Shown here: in pieces, positions 16,646 through 24,717 of the stretch | Position numbering within the stretch: the stretch's first letter is position 1 | How the letters are laid out: each line of letters opens with the position of its first letter | DNA from: Mycobacteroides chelonae | GTDB lineage: Bacteria; Actinomycetota; Actinomycetes; Mycobacteriales; Mycobacteriaceae | Direction of reading: 5' to 3' | DNA length: 64,000 nucleotides | NCBI RefSeq assembly: GCF_016767715.1 | Contig: NZ_CP050145.1 | Coordinates: 868,001-932,000 of the forward strand | Made by a program: the position numbers and the translations under genes | The notes under the pieces: model-generated | The model's input: only the letters and a program-made list of their open reading frames with translations | The model's database searches: none | Told to the model about the DNA's origin: nothing

Positions 16646-17583
16646 CGGCACCTGGCATCCCGTCTGCCTACCAGTGCGGCGGCTGTCACCCCGGCGGCGA
16701 CGCCGATCACGGTGTCCAGGCCGCGGTACAGGATCAGGGCGAACGGATCTGCGGGGTCGGCTAATTCGGTCATCAGCATCACCAGCGGAGTGAAGAAGCC
16801 AACCGCCAGCGCGTAGTGGCGAGCCATAAACAGCTCGGTGGGGAACAAGAGCGCAATCACCAGTGCGCCTACCCCGACAGCCGGAAGGCCCAGCGTCATA
16901 AGCACTCCGGTGAGTATCAGGCCCGCTACGGTTCCCGCGGTCCGGTGGGCTGCCCGTGCCAGCACTCCCTGAAGTTCTCGATCTGACGGCCGTTCGACGT
17001 CGATGGCGGATAGTGGTACGGCAGCGGCGGCCATCGCCCAGTTGGCGTGATCGAAGCCCAGCAGCAGTCCGGTCCCGCCCGCTGCCGCGACGACCAGCGC
17101 GTAGCGCAGCGCATGCATGCCGACATCGGGCGGGACGCGACCACGCTTCACACGCGGCGTCGGGGTCTCGCCGGATGATCCGATGAGACCGATCAGAATC
17201 GACAGCAATGCCGTCGAAAGGCACAGTCCGATGGCGCCCAGCGGGGCGATCAGACCCGCTGGCACCGTGGCCGTGGCGCCTGTGGCGAAGAGGAAGAAGA
17301 AGGGCCCCGTCGGCCGCAGGCGTAACGCGTCGGCCGCTACCGATCCGGCCATCGCGAATGTCACCTCAACCGCGACCAGCATCCAGGTTCTGGCATGCAG
17401 CGACGAAAGCAGCACGCCGAGAGCGACTCCCACGCAGAGGAGAGTCCCCGCCTGGATCTGGTGACGTGCTCGGCGCCAGCCGGATTCGGCGCGGCCGTAG
17501 ATTCCGGTAAAAGAACCGAAGACGATGTACACCAGTAACTCGGGCCGTCCGAAGACCAGCAGCACCGCCCCGGGGAGAGCCAA
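16642..17583 (-). CDS. FUSC family membrane protein
   Basis: A 313-residue integral membrane protein with two blocks of membrane helices separated by a hydrophilic loop (residues ~145-155), including FGRPELLVYIVFGSFTGIYG. FUSC proteins are implicated in efflux of aromatic acids or similar compounds. TTG at 17583 is the first usual start codon, but the frame stays open upstream to about 17679 and reads convincingly as protein (WEHTRPDRHDHRHAFRVGAG). The real N-terminus is therefore probably longer and may use a rare start such as ATC/CTG, or the start has been lost. It is divergent from the LysR gene. Confidence 0.72.
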   Translation of the reverse strand: MALPGAVLLVFGRPELLVYIVFGSFTGIYGRAESGWRRARHQIQAGTLLCVGVALGVLLSSLHARTWMLVAVEVTFAMAGSVAADALRLRPTGPFFFLFATGATATVPAGLIAPLGAIGLCLSTALLSILIGLIGSSGETPTPRVKRGRVPPDVGMHALRYALVVAAAGGTGLLLGFDHANWAMAAAAVPLSAIDVERPSDRELQGVLARAAHRTAGTVAGLILTGVLMTLGLPAVGVGALVIALLFPTELFMARHYALAVGFFTPLVMLMTELADPADPFALILYRGLDTVIGVAAGVTAAALVGRRDARCR

Positions 17584-17754
17584 ACCTGCGCCTACCCGGA
17601 ATGCGTGCCGGTGATCGTGGCGATCCGGACGGGTGTGCTCCCAAGCCTTGGTGGTGATGATGGCAACCAGTGTGTGAGTTCAGCACTGAACCTGTCCAAG
17701 AGACATTGCCGCTGAGTCGATAGGCGGTACCGATCGCTGGTGGTAGAACGAGTT

Positions 17755-18645
17755 ATGCAGTTCCGTCAGCTTGAATATTTCGTGGCGCTGGCGCGGGAAC
17801 GACACTTCGCCCGCGCGGCGTCGGCGTGCTACGTATCCCAGCCGGCGCTGTCGGAGGCCATCCGCAAGCTGGAGCACGAGCTGGGTGTCCCGCTGGTTCT
17901 GCGGGGGTCGAACTTTGAGGGCTTGACTCCGGAGGGAGAGCGCCTGGTCCTTTGGGCACGAAGGATTCTCGCGGACCGTGACGCGCTGGAGCATGAGGTG
18001 ACGGCCTTGCGCAGCGGACTCACCGGTGAGCTGCGGTTGGGTGTGGTGCCCGGGGCGGCCACCCGTGTGGCGCTGATGGCCGATGCTTTCTGTGCTGAAC
18101 ACCCGCTGGTGCGGGTACGGATCGAGTCCAGCCTGCGCTCCACGGAGATCCTGGACCGCATCCGCCGGTTCGAACTCGACGCGGGTGTGGTCTACGACGA
18201 CGGGTTGCAGACCGAAGGGCTCGAGCTAACCCGGCTTTACGAGGAGCGCTACGTGCTGGTGGCGGGCGAGGGGTTGCTGCGTGACGCTCCTGATCCGATC
18301 GACTGGTCGGAAGCGCTAAGTCTGCCAATGTGCTTGTTGCACAAGGGTATGCGCGACCGCGATCGCATCGATGAGGCTGCTGCCGAGCATGGACTCGCTG
18401 TATCGCCTCGCCTGGAGGCTGATTCCGTCGCGACACTGCTGGCCCTCGTCGGGACCGGCCGCTGGGCGGCCATCGTCGCACGGACCTGGTTCGCCACCGT
18501 GCCGGCGCCGGCAGGTGCTCGAGTCGTGGAGCTGCAGGCACCGCGGCTTGGCTCGCCGGTCGCGCTGGTGCGTACTGCGGGTGAGCCCGCGTCTCTCTTG
18601 GCGCGCGCACTGGCGCAGACGGCGGCACCGCTCGACCAGCCCTGA
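17755..18645 (+). CDS. LysR family transcriptional regulator
   Basis: About 296 residues, the usual LysR length, starting MQFRQLEYFVALARERHFAR. The N-terminal helix-turn-helix contains ACYVSQPALSEAIRKLEHEL, and a substrate-binding (periplasmic-binding-like) domain follows from about residue 90. It is divergent from the FUSC gene and 156 bases upstream of formate dehydrogenase on the same strand, so it may activate either. LysR proteins usually bind T-N11-A sites near a divergent target, which favours the FUSC gene. The effector is unknown. Confidence 0.9.
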   Translation: MQFRQLEYFVALARERHFARAASACYVSQPALSEAIRKLEHELGVPLVLRGSNFEGLTPEGERLVLWARRILADRDALEHEVTALRSGLTGELRLGVVPGAATRVALMADAFCAEHPLVRVRIESSLRSTEILDRIRRFELDAGVVYDDGLQTEGLELTRLYEERYVLVAGEGLLRDAPDPIDWSEALSLPMCLLHKGMRDRDRIDEAAAEHGLAVSPRLEADSVATLLALVGTGRWAAIVARTWFATVPAPAGARVVELQAPRLGSPVALVRTAGEPASLLARALAQTAAPLDQP

Positions 18646-18801
18646 TCGGCTCTGCCTATTGGGCGGTCGGAACTTGGTCTTGGACACCTCGCCACAGCGC
18701 GCCGGACACTGAAGATGCGTCGAAACGAACGCGTCGGATGACTGGAAAGCCATCTGCATCAAGAGAACTGGCGGCCATACGACCGCCGTGGAGGAGTGGT
18801 C

Positions 18802-19986
18802 ATGGCGAAGATCTTGTGTGTGCTCTACCCCGACCCGGTGACGGGTTATCCGCCTGTGTACGCCCGGGATTCGATCCCGGTCATCGACGGCTATCCCGAT
18901 GGGCAGACTCTGCCTACCCCGTCGGCCATCGATTTCACCCCGGGCGAGCTGCTGGGATGCGTGTCCGGGGAACTTGGTCTGCGGCGTTACCTGGAGGCGC
19001 AGGGGCACGAGCTAGTGGTTACCTCCGACAAGGATGGGCCCGACTCGGTGTTTGAGAAGGAGCTGCCCGACGCCGATGTGGTCATCTCGCAGCCCTTCTG
19101 GCCCGCATATCTCAGTGCGGAGCGAATTGCCAAGGCGCCCAAGTTGAAGCTGGCATTGACGGCGGGGATCGGCTCGGACCATGTTGACCTGGATGCGGCG
19201 ATCAAGGCGGGTATCACTGTCGCCGAGGTGACGTACTGCAACAGCATCAGTGTGGCTGAGCATGCCGTCATGCAGATCCTGGCACTGGTGCGCAATTACC
19301 TTCCGTCGCACCAGTGGGTGGTCGACGGCGGCTGGAACATCGCCGACAGCGTTGAACGCGCCTACGACCTTGAGGGATTCGATGTCGGCATCATCGCGGC
19401 GGGGCGCATCGGGCAGGCAGTAATGCGTCGGCTCAAGCCATTTGACGTGCGGCTGCATTACTTTGACACTCGTCGATTGCCTGCCGAGGTGGAGCAGGAG
19501 CTGGGGCTCACCTATCACCCAGACGTGCACTCCCTGGTCAGCTCTGTGGACATCGTCGACATCCATGCCCCGCTGCACCCACAGACGTATCACCTGTTCG
19601 ACGCAAACCTGATCAATTCCATGCGGCGCGGTTCGTACATCGTGAACACCGCGCGTGCCGAGATCACGGTTCGTGATGCGGTGGTCGATGCATTGCGTAG
19701 TGGACAGCTGGCCGGTTACGCCGGCGACGTCTGGTACCCGCAGCCGCCTGCCCCCGATCATCCATGGCGCACCATGCCCCACGAGGCGATGACGCCGCAT
19801 GTCTCCGGCACCACGCTGTCGGCGCAGGCCAGGTATGCGGCCGGTACCCGGGAAATCCTCGAAGACTTCTTTGAGCGCCGGCCCATCCGTGACGAATACC
19901 TGATCGTCGAGGGCGGCCAGCTGGCCGGAACCGGAGCCAAGTCCTACACCGCGGATGGCTCGGCCAGCCCCGGCGCGGGTACCTAG
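18802..19986 (+). CDS. fdh: NAD-dependent formate dehydrogenase
   Basis: 394 residues, highly similar throughout to the Pseudomonas sp. 101 enzyme: MAKILCVLYPDPVTGYPP, then SVSGELGLRRYLE-like text, LALTAGIGSDHVDLDAA, TYCNSISVAEHAVMQIL, the NAD-binding loop AAGRIGQAVMRR with the acidic residue in YFDTRRLP that selects NAD, the catalytic Arg in NTARAE, and the catalytic His in MTPHVSGTTLSAQARY. It oxidises formate to CO2 with NAD reduction in the cytosol. One change is that the Gly after the catalytic Arg is Ala. The ATG at 18802 is preceded by GGAGGAG. A terminator-like hairpin follows. Confidence 0.95.
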   Translation: MAKILCVLYPDPVTGYPPVYARDSIPVIDGYPDGQTLPTPSAIDFTPGELLGCVSGELGLRRYLEAQGHELVVTSDKDGPDSVFEKELPDADVVISQPFWPAYLSAERIAKAPKLKLALTAGIGSDHVDLDAAIKAGITVAEVTYCNSISVAEHAVMQILALVRNYLPSHQWVVDGGWNIADSVERAYDLEGFDVGIIAAGRIGQAVMRRLKPFDVRLHYFDTRRLPAEVEQELGLTYHPDVHSLVSSVDIVDIHAPLHPQTYHLFDANLINSMRRGSYIVNTARAEITVRDAVVDALRSGQLAGYAGDVWYPQPPAPDHPWRTMPHEAMTPHVSGTTLSAQARYAAGTREILEDFFERRPIRDEYLIVEGGQLAGTGAKSYTADGSASPGAGT

Positions 19987-19991
19987 CCCAC

Positions 19992-20036
19992 ACGCGGGCC
20001 GCTGTCGGGGACGGATTTCCTGACAGGGGCCCGCGT
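19992..20036 (+). terminator. Hairpin after formate dehydrogenase
   Basis: acgcgggcc (19992-20000) pairs with ggcccgcgt (20028-20036), and the inner ctgtc/gacag extends the stem. It lies 6 bases after the stop. Confidence 0.65.
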
Positions 20037-20130
20037 TCGCATGCACTCCAACACCGACTGGCATGGATCCTGCGGGATCTGGCATCGATTGGCAGTGTCA
20101 GGGCTGCGTCATCCTGGCAGCATCGCCTCC

Positions 20131-20505
20131 ATGAGTCACAACGCGTCAATGCGCAAAGCGGCAGCCGGTTTTTATGCGGGAATCGGCATCTTCGCCCTCG
20201 TGAAACCCGCACTGGTGCCGCAGATGTTCGGCGGCGACGCACCGACCAGTGAATCGCGTACCGAGGTTCGCGCCGTGTACGGAGGCATCCCCCTGGCCTT
20301 CGCGCTGGCCCTGGCGCAGGCCGGTGATGACGGCCCGCGATCAGCCGGTCTTCGTGCCGCTGTTCGTTACGCCAGCTATGGCATGGGGCTGACGCGGTTG
20401 TTGTCCGGCGGTTTCGAACGGCGAGTGCAGCCTTGGCCCACAGGGTTTTTCGCCGCGCTGGAAATCGCTGCGGGAGCGGCACTCACCGAGCGGCCCAATG
20501 CCTGA
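20131..20505 (+). CDS. Small membrane protein, DUF4267-like
   Basis: About 124 residues from ATG 20131 (MSHNASMRKAAAGFY). It has three to four hydrophobic segments, a conserved-looking FALVKPALVPQMFGG and EVRAVYGGIPLAFALAL, and a C-terminal FFAALEIAAGAAL. It has the same general pattern as the gene at 16253. Function is unknown. The longer in-frame start at 20041 overlaps the upstream terminator region and is less likely. Confidence 0.65.
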   Translation: MSHNASMRKAAAGFYAGIGIFALVKPALVPQMFGGDAPTSESRTEVRAVYGGIPLAFALALAQAGDDGPRSAGLRAAVRYASYGMGLTRLLSGGFERRVQPWPTGFFAALEIAAGAALTERPNA

Positions 20506-20595
20506 TGCGACGTGGGGCCATGGCGCAACCCGGGCCGATTTACGAACCTAGTACCCGTGTAAACAAAGAACTGACTCGCGAGTAAGCTCGCGGCC

Positions 20596-21876
20596 ATGAC
20601 CGCACCTGCTCAGCGTCGCGCCGTCATCGTCGCGGGCGCGCGCACTCCCTTTGTCCGTGCTTTCGGTGACTTCACCCGCATCGACACCATCGCATTGGCC
20701 GACGAGGCCGTGCGTGGTCTGCTCGACAACACCAAGATCTCCTCGAACGAGATTGAGGCCATCGTCTGGGGCGGGGTGATCCTGCCGGCGGGTGCGCCGA
20801 ACATCGCTCGTGAGATCGCACTCGATCTCAAGCTTGGGCACGGCGTCGAGGGACACACCGTCACCCGTGCGTGTGCCTCCGGCCTGCAGGCCATCACCAC
20901 GGCGGCCGCCGCGATCGAGCGCGGAGAGTACGACGTGATGATTGCCGGGGGTTCCGACTCCACATCCAATGCCGGAGTCAACTTGCCGCAGAAGCTCATT
21001 CACGCGGCCGCCCCGCTGGCGCTGGGTAAGCCCAAGCCTAAAGACTACCTCGACGCCGCTCTGAGCCTGGCGCCGTTCACCGGACTGCTGCCGCGGCGAC
21101 CCAAGATCGAAGAGCGGACCACTGGCGAGGTGATGGGGGAGTCCGCCGACAAGATGGCCAAGATCCACGGCATTACCCGCGAGGCGCAGGACGAGTTCGC
21201 GGTGCGCTCGCACCATCGCGCAGCTGCCGCCATCAAGTCGGGACGCTTCGACCGTGAGGTAGTGCCCGTCAATGGCGTCACCCGCGACGGCCTGGTCCGC
21301 GAAAACACCAGCGTCGAGAAACTCGCAACGCTCAAACCGGTGTTCAATCGCGACGGCACGGTGACCGCGGGTAACGCCAGCCCGCTGACCGACGGCGCTG
21401 CCGCAGTGCTGCTGATGAGCGAGGAGAAGGCGCGGGCACTCGGCCTGCAGCCGCTGGCCGCCATCCGGTCCTGGAGCTATGTCAGCGTCGACCCGGCCGA
21501 CGAGGTGCTCATCGGACCCGCCATCTCCATGCCGCGAGCACTGGAGAAGGCAGGATTGACTCTTGCCGACATCGACTACGTCGACATCCACGAAGCCTTT
21601 GCCGCGCAGACTCTTTCGGTGCTGGAGGCCCTCGGTTCCAAGAAATGGGCGGCCGACCGGCTCGGGCGCGCCGAGGCCGTGGGCACACCCGATATCGACA
21701 AGGTGAATGTGCACGGCGGCTCGGTATCAATCGGCCACCCGTTCGGTGCCACCGGCGCCCGCATGGTCACCACCATGGCCAACGAGCTCGCGCTCAGCGG
21801 GAAGAGCACCGCACTGTTGGGCATTTGCGCAGCCGGTGGCCACGGCGCCAGCGCCGTACTTGAACGCGTGGAGTAA
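20596..21876 (+). CDS. fadA: Acetyl-CoA acetyltransferase / 3-ketoacyl-CoA thiolase
   Basis: A 426-residue thiolase closest in pattern to FadI/FadA types. The acyl-accepting Cys lies in TRACASGLQA (about residue 93), the catalytic His in GGSVSIGHPFGATGARM (about 385), and the second catalytic Cys in GICAAGGHGASAVLE (about 412); DIHEAFAAQTL is also present. The reaction is thiolytic cleavage of 3-ketoacyl-CoA, or its reversal, in fatty-acid beta-oxidation. It stands alone, with a promoter region of about 90 bases and a bidirectional terminator downstream. The gene symbol is by family, since fadA paralogues cannot be told apart here. Confidence 0.93.
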   Translation: MTAPAQRRAVIVAGARTPFVRAFGDFTRIDTIALADEAVRGLLDNTKISSNEIEAIVWGGVILPAGAPNIAREIALDLKLGHGVEGHTVTRACASGLQAITTAAAAIERGEYDVMIAGGSDSTSNAGVNLPQKLIHAAAPLALGKPKPKDYLDAALSLAPFTGLLPRRPKIEERTTGEVMGESADKMAKIHGITREAQDEFAVRSHHRAAAAIKSGRFDREVVPVNGVTRDGLVRENTSVEKLATLKPVFNRDGTVTAGNASPLTDGAAAVLLMSEEKARALGLQPLAAIRSWSYVSVDPADEVLIGPAISMPRALEKAGLTLADIDYVDIHEAFAAQTLSVLEALGSKKWAADRLGRAEAVGTPDIDKVNVHGGSVSIGHPFGATGARMVTTMANELALSGKSTALLGICAAGGHGASAVLERVE

Positions 21877-21893
21877 TCCTCCTAAGACGGAAA

Positions 21894-21931
21894 ATGCCCG
21901 CCTACAAGCGTTGTCGCTCGTAGGCGGGCAT
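21894..21931. terminator. Bidirectional terminator between thiolase and Mpt64-like gene
   Basis: atgcccgcctac (21894-21905) pairs perfectly with gtaggcgggcat (21920-21931), and the inner agcg/cgct extends the stem around a ttgt loop. It lies between convergent genes, with an A-run on the left that gives a U-run to the minus-strand transcript. Confidence 0.85.
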
Positions 21932-21944
21932 CACCCATTGCGTT

Positions 21945-22742
21945 CTAGCCGCCGTACCCGGGCTTCAGGATCGGGGCGATGGCGCCAATCGGGATATGCG
22001 CTTCGACAGTGCCGCCATCCATCGAGTACACCCGCTGGCCGGGGGAGTAATCGATCGGGTAGTCGTGGGCGACTGGATAATCCGGCATGTAGATGATCAG
22101 CTCATCCGGTGTCAGCGCCCAGGCCTTGTACGCGCCTGAATACACCTTGTCCGGAGTCCACCGGTCGGGCGTGAACGGATAGGTCTGCGGGGTATGACCC
22201 GGCGCCGCCCGGTCCAGTGCCTCGATGATGAAGGGCTCGGCGATCGGCGGGATGGCGTTCAAATCGCCGCCCTTGAGAATGTCGGCGAGCATCAGGCGCT
22301 TACCACCGTCGTAGTTGAAGGTCCGGTACGCGTTGTTCACCTGCGGGCCATTGGCGTGGTAGTCCTCGTGAAACACGATCGAGGTGGTGCTGCCGTGGTT
22401 GAAGATCTGGAAGTTCTCCTCGCCATAGCTGTCCTGAATCATGTCAGCGCCCTTGGCTTTCCAGTTGTTGTACAGATTGCGCAGGTACTCACGGATGGCG
22501 GGGTTGCTGTCCACCAACTCGGGGATGGCGACCTTGATATCGCGATCTGCCTTACGCGGTGAGGTCACCACTGTGTGGCAGTAGAGCCCGTCGAAGTTGC
22601 CACCGAGTTCGCCGCAGAAGGACTGCGCCGATGCTGACGCCAACGGCGCGCTACTGATCGCCGCGCTGATTACCAGGGCAGCGGCTGCCCCTCCCGTAAC
22701 CTCTCGGGCTACTCGCCCGGTGAAGAGCTTAGAAATCCGCAT
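21945..22742 (-). CDS. Secreted Mpt64-like protein (DUF3298/RsiV-type)
   Basis: 265 residues with a classical signal peptide (basic N-terminus, AALVISAAISSAPL, cleavage near ASASA-QS). The mature part follows mycobacterial Mpt64/Mpb64 and the C-terminal DUF3298 layout: FCGELGG near the N-terminus, AYRTFNYDGGKRLMLADILK in the middle, and ALTPDELIIYMPDYPVAH then AHIPIGAIAPIL at the end. Mpt64 is an abundant secreted antigen with reported esterase activity in M. tuberculosis. It lies 18 bases after the Mce-associated gene and ends at the terminator, so it is the last gene of the mce transcript. Confidence 0.88.
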   Translation of the reverse strand: MRISKLFTGRVAREVTGGAAAALVISAAISSAPLASASAQSFCGELGGNFDGLYCHTVVTSPRKADRDIKVAIPELVDSNPAIREYLRNLYNNWKAKGADMIQDSYGEENFQIFNHGSTTSIVFHEDYHANGPQVNNAYRTFNYDGGKRLMLADILKGGDLNAIPPIAEPFIIEALDRAAPGHTPQTYPFTPDRWTPDKVYSGAYKAWALTPDELIIYMPDYPVAHDYPIDYSPGQRVYSMDGGTVEAHIPIGAIAPILKPGYGG

Positions 22743-22760
22743 GATGACCTTTCCGGCGGT

Positions 22761-23420
22761 TTACAGGTACTCCAGCTTGCTCGCTAGCCAACGGCCATCG
22801 ATCTTTTCCATGGTGATCTTCATCCGGCTACGGTCGATCCGCGGATCGGGCCGCTGGGTGTTGGTGATGCTCTGATCGACCATCATCAGCAACACGACCT
22901 TGTCCGGAGACTTGTATTGGATCGCCGAGTTGACGACCTTGCCGTGTGCGGCGGCCTTGTTGTCGATCAGCAGCTGACGCAGCTGCACGCTGGCCTTGGT
23001 GAACTCGTTCTTGAGATCGCCGGTCGATCCGTTGAGGATCTGCCGGAAGTTCTCGTCCACGCTGCTGGTGTCGATGCTGGTCAAGATCTCCGTATAGGGC
23101 ACGGCGATCGCCTGCGCCTGCTCACCGGCCGCATCAATCTGGTGCTGCTGCCAGACCTTCCAGCCCACGACACCGGAGAACACGAGAGCGCCCACCAGGA
23201 TTGCCGCGACGGCCCCGATGACGGCGTAGCGCACCCACGTCACTGCTGATGGCGGGCCCTTCTCGTCGTCATGGCTGGGCGCATCCGAATCAGATACAGC
23301 TGTCGATTCGGCATCGTCTGTGTCGGTCGAGTCGGTCTCCGCAGTGGTGTCCGCGGCTTCCTTCTCGTCGACCTTGTCCGTGTCGGCGTCGCTTGTGGAG
23401 TCGCCGTCTTCTTTGGTCAT
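22761..23420 (-). CDS. Mce-associated membrane protein (Mam)
   Basis: About 219 residues. The N-terminal ~60 residues are acidic and Asp/Thr/Ser-rich and probably disordered. One membrane helix (AVIGAVAAILVGALVFSGVV, about 68-90) and a periplasmic domain follow, ending KITMEKIDGRWLASKLEYL. This is the usual plan of Mce-associated proteins, which stabilise Mce complexes. I use the ATG at 23420; a GTG at 23429 is also in frame. It follows mceF by 46 bases in the same orientation. Confidence 0.88.
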   Translation of the reverse strand: MTKEDGDSTSDADTDKVDEKEAADTTAETDSTDTDDAESTAVSDSDAPSHDDEKGPPSAVTWVRYAVIGAVAAILVGALVFSGVVGWKVWQQHQIDAAGEQAQAIAVPYTEILTSIDTSSVDENFRQILNGSTGDLKNEFTKASVQLRQLLIDNKAAAHGKVVNSAIQYKSPDKVVLLMMVDQSITNTQRPDPRIDRSRMKITMEKIDGRWLASKLEYL

Positions 23421-23466
23421 GGTGACCACGGTAGTAGCTCCTTGAATCTGATTCGCAGGTCAGGCG

Positions 23467-24717
23467 TCAACGCGGGGGTTCGATCGGCAGTGTCGGTCCA
23501 CCATAGGTGGTCGGTACCTGGAACCGGCCCTTCGGTGTCGGATCGGACTTCTTCCCCATGTCGGCGCCCATGGGCGGTCCGGCGGTGTCGTCGCCTGCTG
23601 GTCGTGGCGCATTCTTGGCGCCACGGATCAGGACCGCCGGATCCTCGTCCGCGCAGTAGTTGGCGTAGAGGAACGGCTCGGGGTAGTCGGCGGCCGATGC
23701 CGGCAGCCGTGGCGTCGGGTAGTCGCACACGTAGCGCGGGTACAGATCGCCGGTGGCCCAGAGGCCGCCGTCATGCATGATGCTCATCAACGCGTCGAAC
23801 ACCGAGGCCCGGTAGTTGGGGAACAATGCATTGAGGGCGGGAACGCGCAGGTAGAGCAGCCGCGAGGCGGTCGCCAGGTTGCCCAGCAGGGTCACCATGG
23901 TGTCCGAGTTGTCGGCGAACAGGTTGTCCACCGCTCCCAGGGTCTTCGGGGTCTGATCGACGAGGGTGCGGTAGCCGTTCTGCATCTTCTCGATACCGCG
24001 CAGGGTCCGGCCCAGTTCGTTCGCAGTGGACTTGATACCGGAGTTCTTGTCGGCCGCCAGGGTCAGCACCACCCGGCTGGTCTTGAGAAGGCTGGTGGTC
24101 TCCGGCAGCACCGAGTCCAGGGTGCTCAGCAGGAAGGTACCGCCGTCGATGATCTCGGTGAGCTTGCGCGGCCCTTGCTTGCTCAGGCTCAGTTCCTTCT
24201 TGATGAGCTCGAGCTTCTTGGGGTCTATCTGTGCGAGCAGGCCGTCCGCGTCGGCGAGCAGCTTGGCCAGCGTGACGGGCACCGTGGCGCCCTCGGAGAT
24301 CACGGCGCCATCCTTGAGGAACGGGCCCTGATCCGAGACACCCTCGAAGTTGATGTACTGCTCGCCCGCGGGGGACAGTCCGGTGATGCGCACCTTGGCG
24401 GTGACGGGGATCTTGTACTTCGACTGGATCTCGGCGACCGCGTCGACACCCTGCTGGGTGATCGCCAGCGATTGCACCGTGCCGATCTTTACGCCGCGCA
24501 GCGCGACGTCCTGGTTGGGCAGCAGACCGCCCGATTCCGGAAGCTGCACCTTGACGCGGTAGGTGCCTGAGAACGGGCTGATGCGCAGGGCACCCACCGT
24601 GAGGTAGGCGATCGCGATCAACAGCACCGATGCCAGTGCGATGCCCGAGAGCACCATCTTCTTGCGGTGCCCGGCACGAATGGTGCCGACGATGCCGTTG
24701 GCGAGGGCGTTGATCAT
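23467..24717 (-). CDS. mceF: Mce family protein MceF
   Basis: 416 residues. N-terminal membrane helix (VLSGIALASVLLIAIAYLTV), the MCE/MlaD domain (FSGTYRVKVQLPESGGLLPN, then VALRGVKIGTV; about residues 47-125), a long helical region, and a C-terminal part with paired Cys (YVCDY and YANYCAD). It is the last Mce subunit by order and structure. Mce proteins form the periplasmic tunnel of YrbE-type lipid importers. Its start overlaps the mceE stop (ATGA). Confidence 0.92.
   Translation of the reverse strand: MINALANGIVGTIRAGHRKKMVLSGIALASVLLIAIAYLTVGALRISPFSGTYRVKVQLPESGGLLPNQDVALRGVKIGTVQSLAITQQGVDAVAEIQSKYKIPVTAKVRITGLSPAGEQYINFEGVSDQGPFLKDGAVISEGATVPVTLAKLLADADGLLAQIDPKKLELIKKELSLSKQGPRKLTEIIDGGTFLLSTLDSVLPETTSLLKTSRVVLTLAADKNSGIKSTANELGRTLRGIEKMQNGYRTLVDQTPKTLGAVDNLFADNSDTMVTLLGNLATASRLLYLRVPALNALFPNYRASVFDALMSIMHDGGLWATGDLYPRYVCDYPTPRLPASAADYPEPFLYANYCADEDPAVLIRGAKNAPRPAGDDTAGPPMGADMGKKSDPTPKGRFQVPTTYGGPTLPIEPPR

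Noticed and set aside
20548..21714. Minus-strand open frame (388 codons) opposite the thiolase
   Set aside because: Shadow of a strongly codon-biased G+C-rich gene; no domain or ribosome site.
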